NCBI GenBank assembly: GCA_934446465.1
Contig: CAKSEF010000072.1
Location: 1-5,827, forward strand
Direction of reading: 5' to 3'
Length of the DNA stretch: 5,827 nt
DNA from: an uncultured Oscillospiraceae bacterium
Lineage (GTDB): Bacteria; Bacillota; Clostridia; Oscillospirales; JAAYXM01
The number at the start of each line of letters is the position of its first letter. Position 1 is the first letter of the stretch. The position numbers and the translations under genes are program-made. Of this stretch, positions 5,602 through 5,827 are shown piece after piece. The notes beneath the pieces were generated by a model. The model saw nothing but the letters and a program-made list of their open reading frames with translations. It was not told the origin of the DNA and searched no databases.

Positions 5602-5606
5602 GTCAT
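5385..5606 (-). CDS. Small 73-aa protein, copy A, first gene after the promoter
   Basis: The ATG at 5606 has AGGAGG nine bases upstream and a promoter about 20 bases before that, so it is the best-supported start in the window. The product starts MTWDEIMKIQ and ends in an acidic EEEPTE tail. It is mostly charged and helical, with a central LPIQDM block, and has no signal peptide or membrane segment. The large frame opens with a TTG five bases downstream and is the -1 phase relative to this gene. A frameshift could in theory join the two, but I see no convincing slippery heptamer. The stop is TAA at 5385-5387; the large frame continues. The copy at 4332-4553 shows constraint in this frame. Family and function are not recognised. 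Confidence 0.65.
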   Translation of the reverse strand: MTWDEIMKIQDPHKALLEIERKVHVEFLPIQDMEDAVEKYIQIHGITLEEMAFYPNGDRVIGPPMGDEEEPTE

Positions 5607-5615
5607 TTGTTTTTA

Positions 5616-5621
5616 CCTCCT
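5616..5621 (-). promoter_or_regulatory. Ribosome binding site for the 73-aa gene, copy A
   Basis: AGGAGG, nine bases before ATG 5606. It would be 14 bases from the TTG of the long frame, too far for efficient use there, so it decides in favour of the small gene. Confidence 0.75.
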
Positions 5622-5633
5622 GTGCATAAATTA

Positions 5634-5662
5634 ATTGTACTCAATATTTATGTTTTTTGCAA
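5634..5662 (-). promoter_or_regulatory. Sigma-70-type promoter driving the locus leftward
   Basis: On the minus strand TTGCAA (5657-5662) and TACAAT (5634-5639) are 17 bases apart in AT-rich DNA. Transcription would start near 5627, giving a leader of about 20 bases before ATG 5606. It lies downstream of a terminator, so the locus is probably its own transcription unit. Confidence 0.7.
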
Positions 5663-5827
5663 CAGTACATTCCATGTTATCGTTTTACCCCTTATATTCT
5701 GCCGAGGAGAGCGGTATTTTTGTATAAAAAAAGCACGGTGCTGAAAATGTACAGTGCTTTTTAACAACCTATATGGAATTTGTGATGGGTTAGTTTTCTG
5801 CATAGACTCATCGTATAGCTTTTGGAG
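5640..5827. other. Intergenic region with no confident gene
   Basis: Apart from the promoter and terminator I see no supported gene. Two minus-strand frames are open from the right edge: one ends at TAA 5761-5763, right against the terminator; the other runs to TAA 5648-5650, through the terminator. Either could be the last codons of an upstream gene, but the pieces are too short to decide. Confidence 0.5.
5726..5764 (-). terminator. Rho-independent terminator, likely bidirectional
   Basis: AAAAAGCAC (5728-5736) pairs perfectly with GTGCTTTTT (5754-5762). On the minus strand the stem is followed by a run of T (complement of 5724-5730), and on the plus strand by TTTTT. It would end a leftward upstream transcript before the promoter at 5634-5662. 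Confidence 0.75.

Larger units (their letters stand above)
5145..5633 (-). repeat. Direct repeat copy A (489 bp) of the leader module
   Basis: Partner of 4092-4580. It begins one base downstream of the -10 hexamer and ends inside the codons for AGIAD, after which the copies diverge (GELDSDG here, AARSVAQ in copy B). The conserved domain it encodes (KMFGQ, GTEVFDGFTSEQRS, FVNAM, FYNAGN, GTQEQ, AMYKAGIAD) resembles the short 'YNAG...AG' modules common in large Clostridia mobile-element proteins; that comparison is from memory. Confidence 0.85.

Noticed and set aside
5385..5606. Programmed -1 frameshift joining the 73-aa gene to the giant frame
   Set aside because: The phase relation would allow it, but I find no X-XXY-YYZ heptamer followed by a stem in the overlap, so there is no positive evidence.
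5665..5677. Short inverted repeat ACAT-TCC-ATGT upstream of the main promoter as an operator
   Set aside because: Four-base arms are expected often by chance, and no known operator consensus matches.

Overview
The window looks like part of a prophage or conjugative element from a Clostridia-type Firmicute. The evidence is strong AGGAGG ribosome binding sites, moderate GC, and a very large modular protein of the 'polyvalent protein' kind, which phages and conjugative elements make and often deliver with their DNA. Nearly all recognisable coding is on the minus strand, read from right to left. No species or element name can be given from sequence alone.

Right edge (5634-5827): a two-way terminator hairpin, probably closing an upstream operon, followed by a good sigma-70-type promoter firing leftward. 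Its transcript starts about 20 bases before a strong ribosome binding site and the ATG of a 73-codon small gene.

Centre (1177-5601): one uninterrupted 1474-codon reading frame. In order it encodes a small repeated domain, an ADP-ribosyltransferase (ART) domain, a second copy of the repeated domain, a zincin-like metallopeptidase domain with HEEYH, a domain resembling phage BECR-type nuclease modules, a short unassigned domain, and a domain resembling the phage MuF C-terminal family. The first and third blocks are a 489-bp direct repeat with a period of exactly 1053 bp, so the ART appears to be an inserted cassette bounded by duplicated leader DNA.

Four short genes (73, 73, 59 and 81 aa), each with a good ribosome binding site, lie inside the long frame. 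All four are in the same alternative phase and all fall where the long-frame protein is low-complexity Gly/Arg/Ser/Asp linker. The likeliest history is an operon of small and large genes knitted into one frame, with linkers that are out-of-phase readings of small genes. Whether the long frame is translated as one protein is doubtful, because its only start at the 5' end is a TTG five bases inside the first small gene.

Left part (1-1260): the long frame loses its expected continuation near 1250 and runs out of phase into the stranded end of a second BECR-like domain (1040-1246). Beyond that lies a second, diverged MuF-C-like cassette with no visible start, running off the left edge and carrying a 108-bp tandem duplication. 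This resembles a polymorphic-toxin locus with an expressed modular gene followed by an orphan, recombination-ready cassette. A promoter-hairpin-T-tract arrangement on the plus strand at 1050-1175 could encode a small RNA but may be chance.
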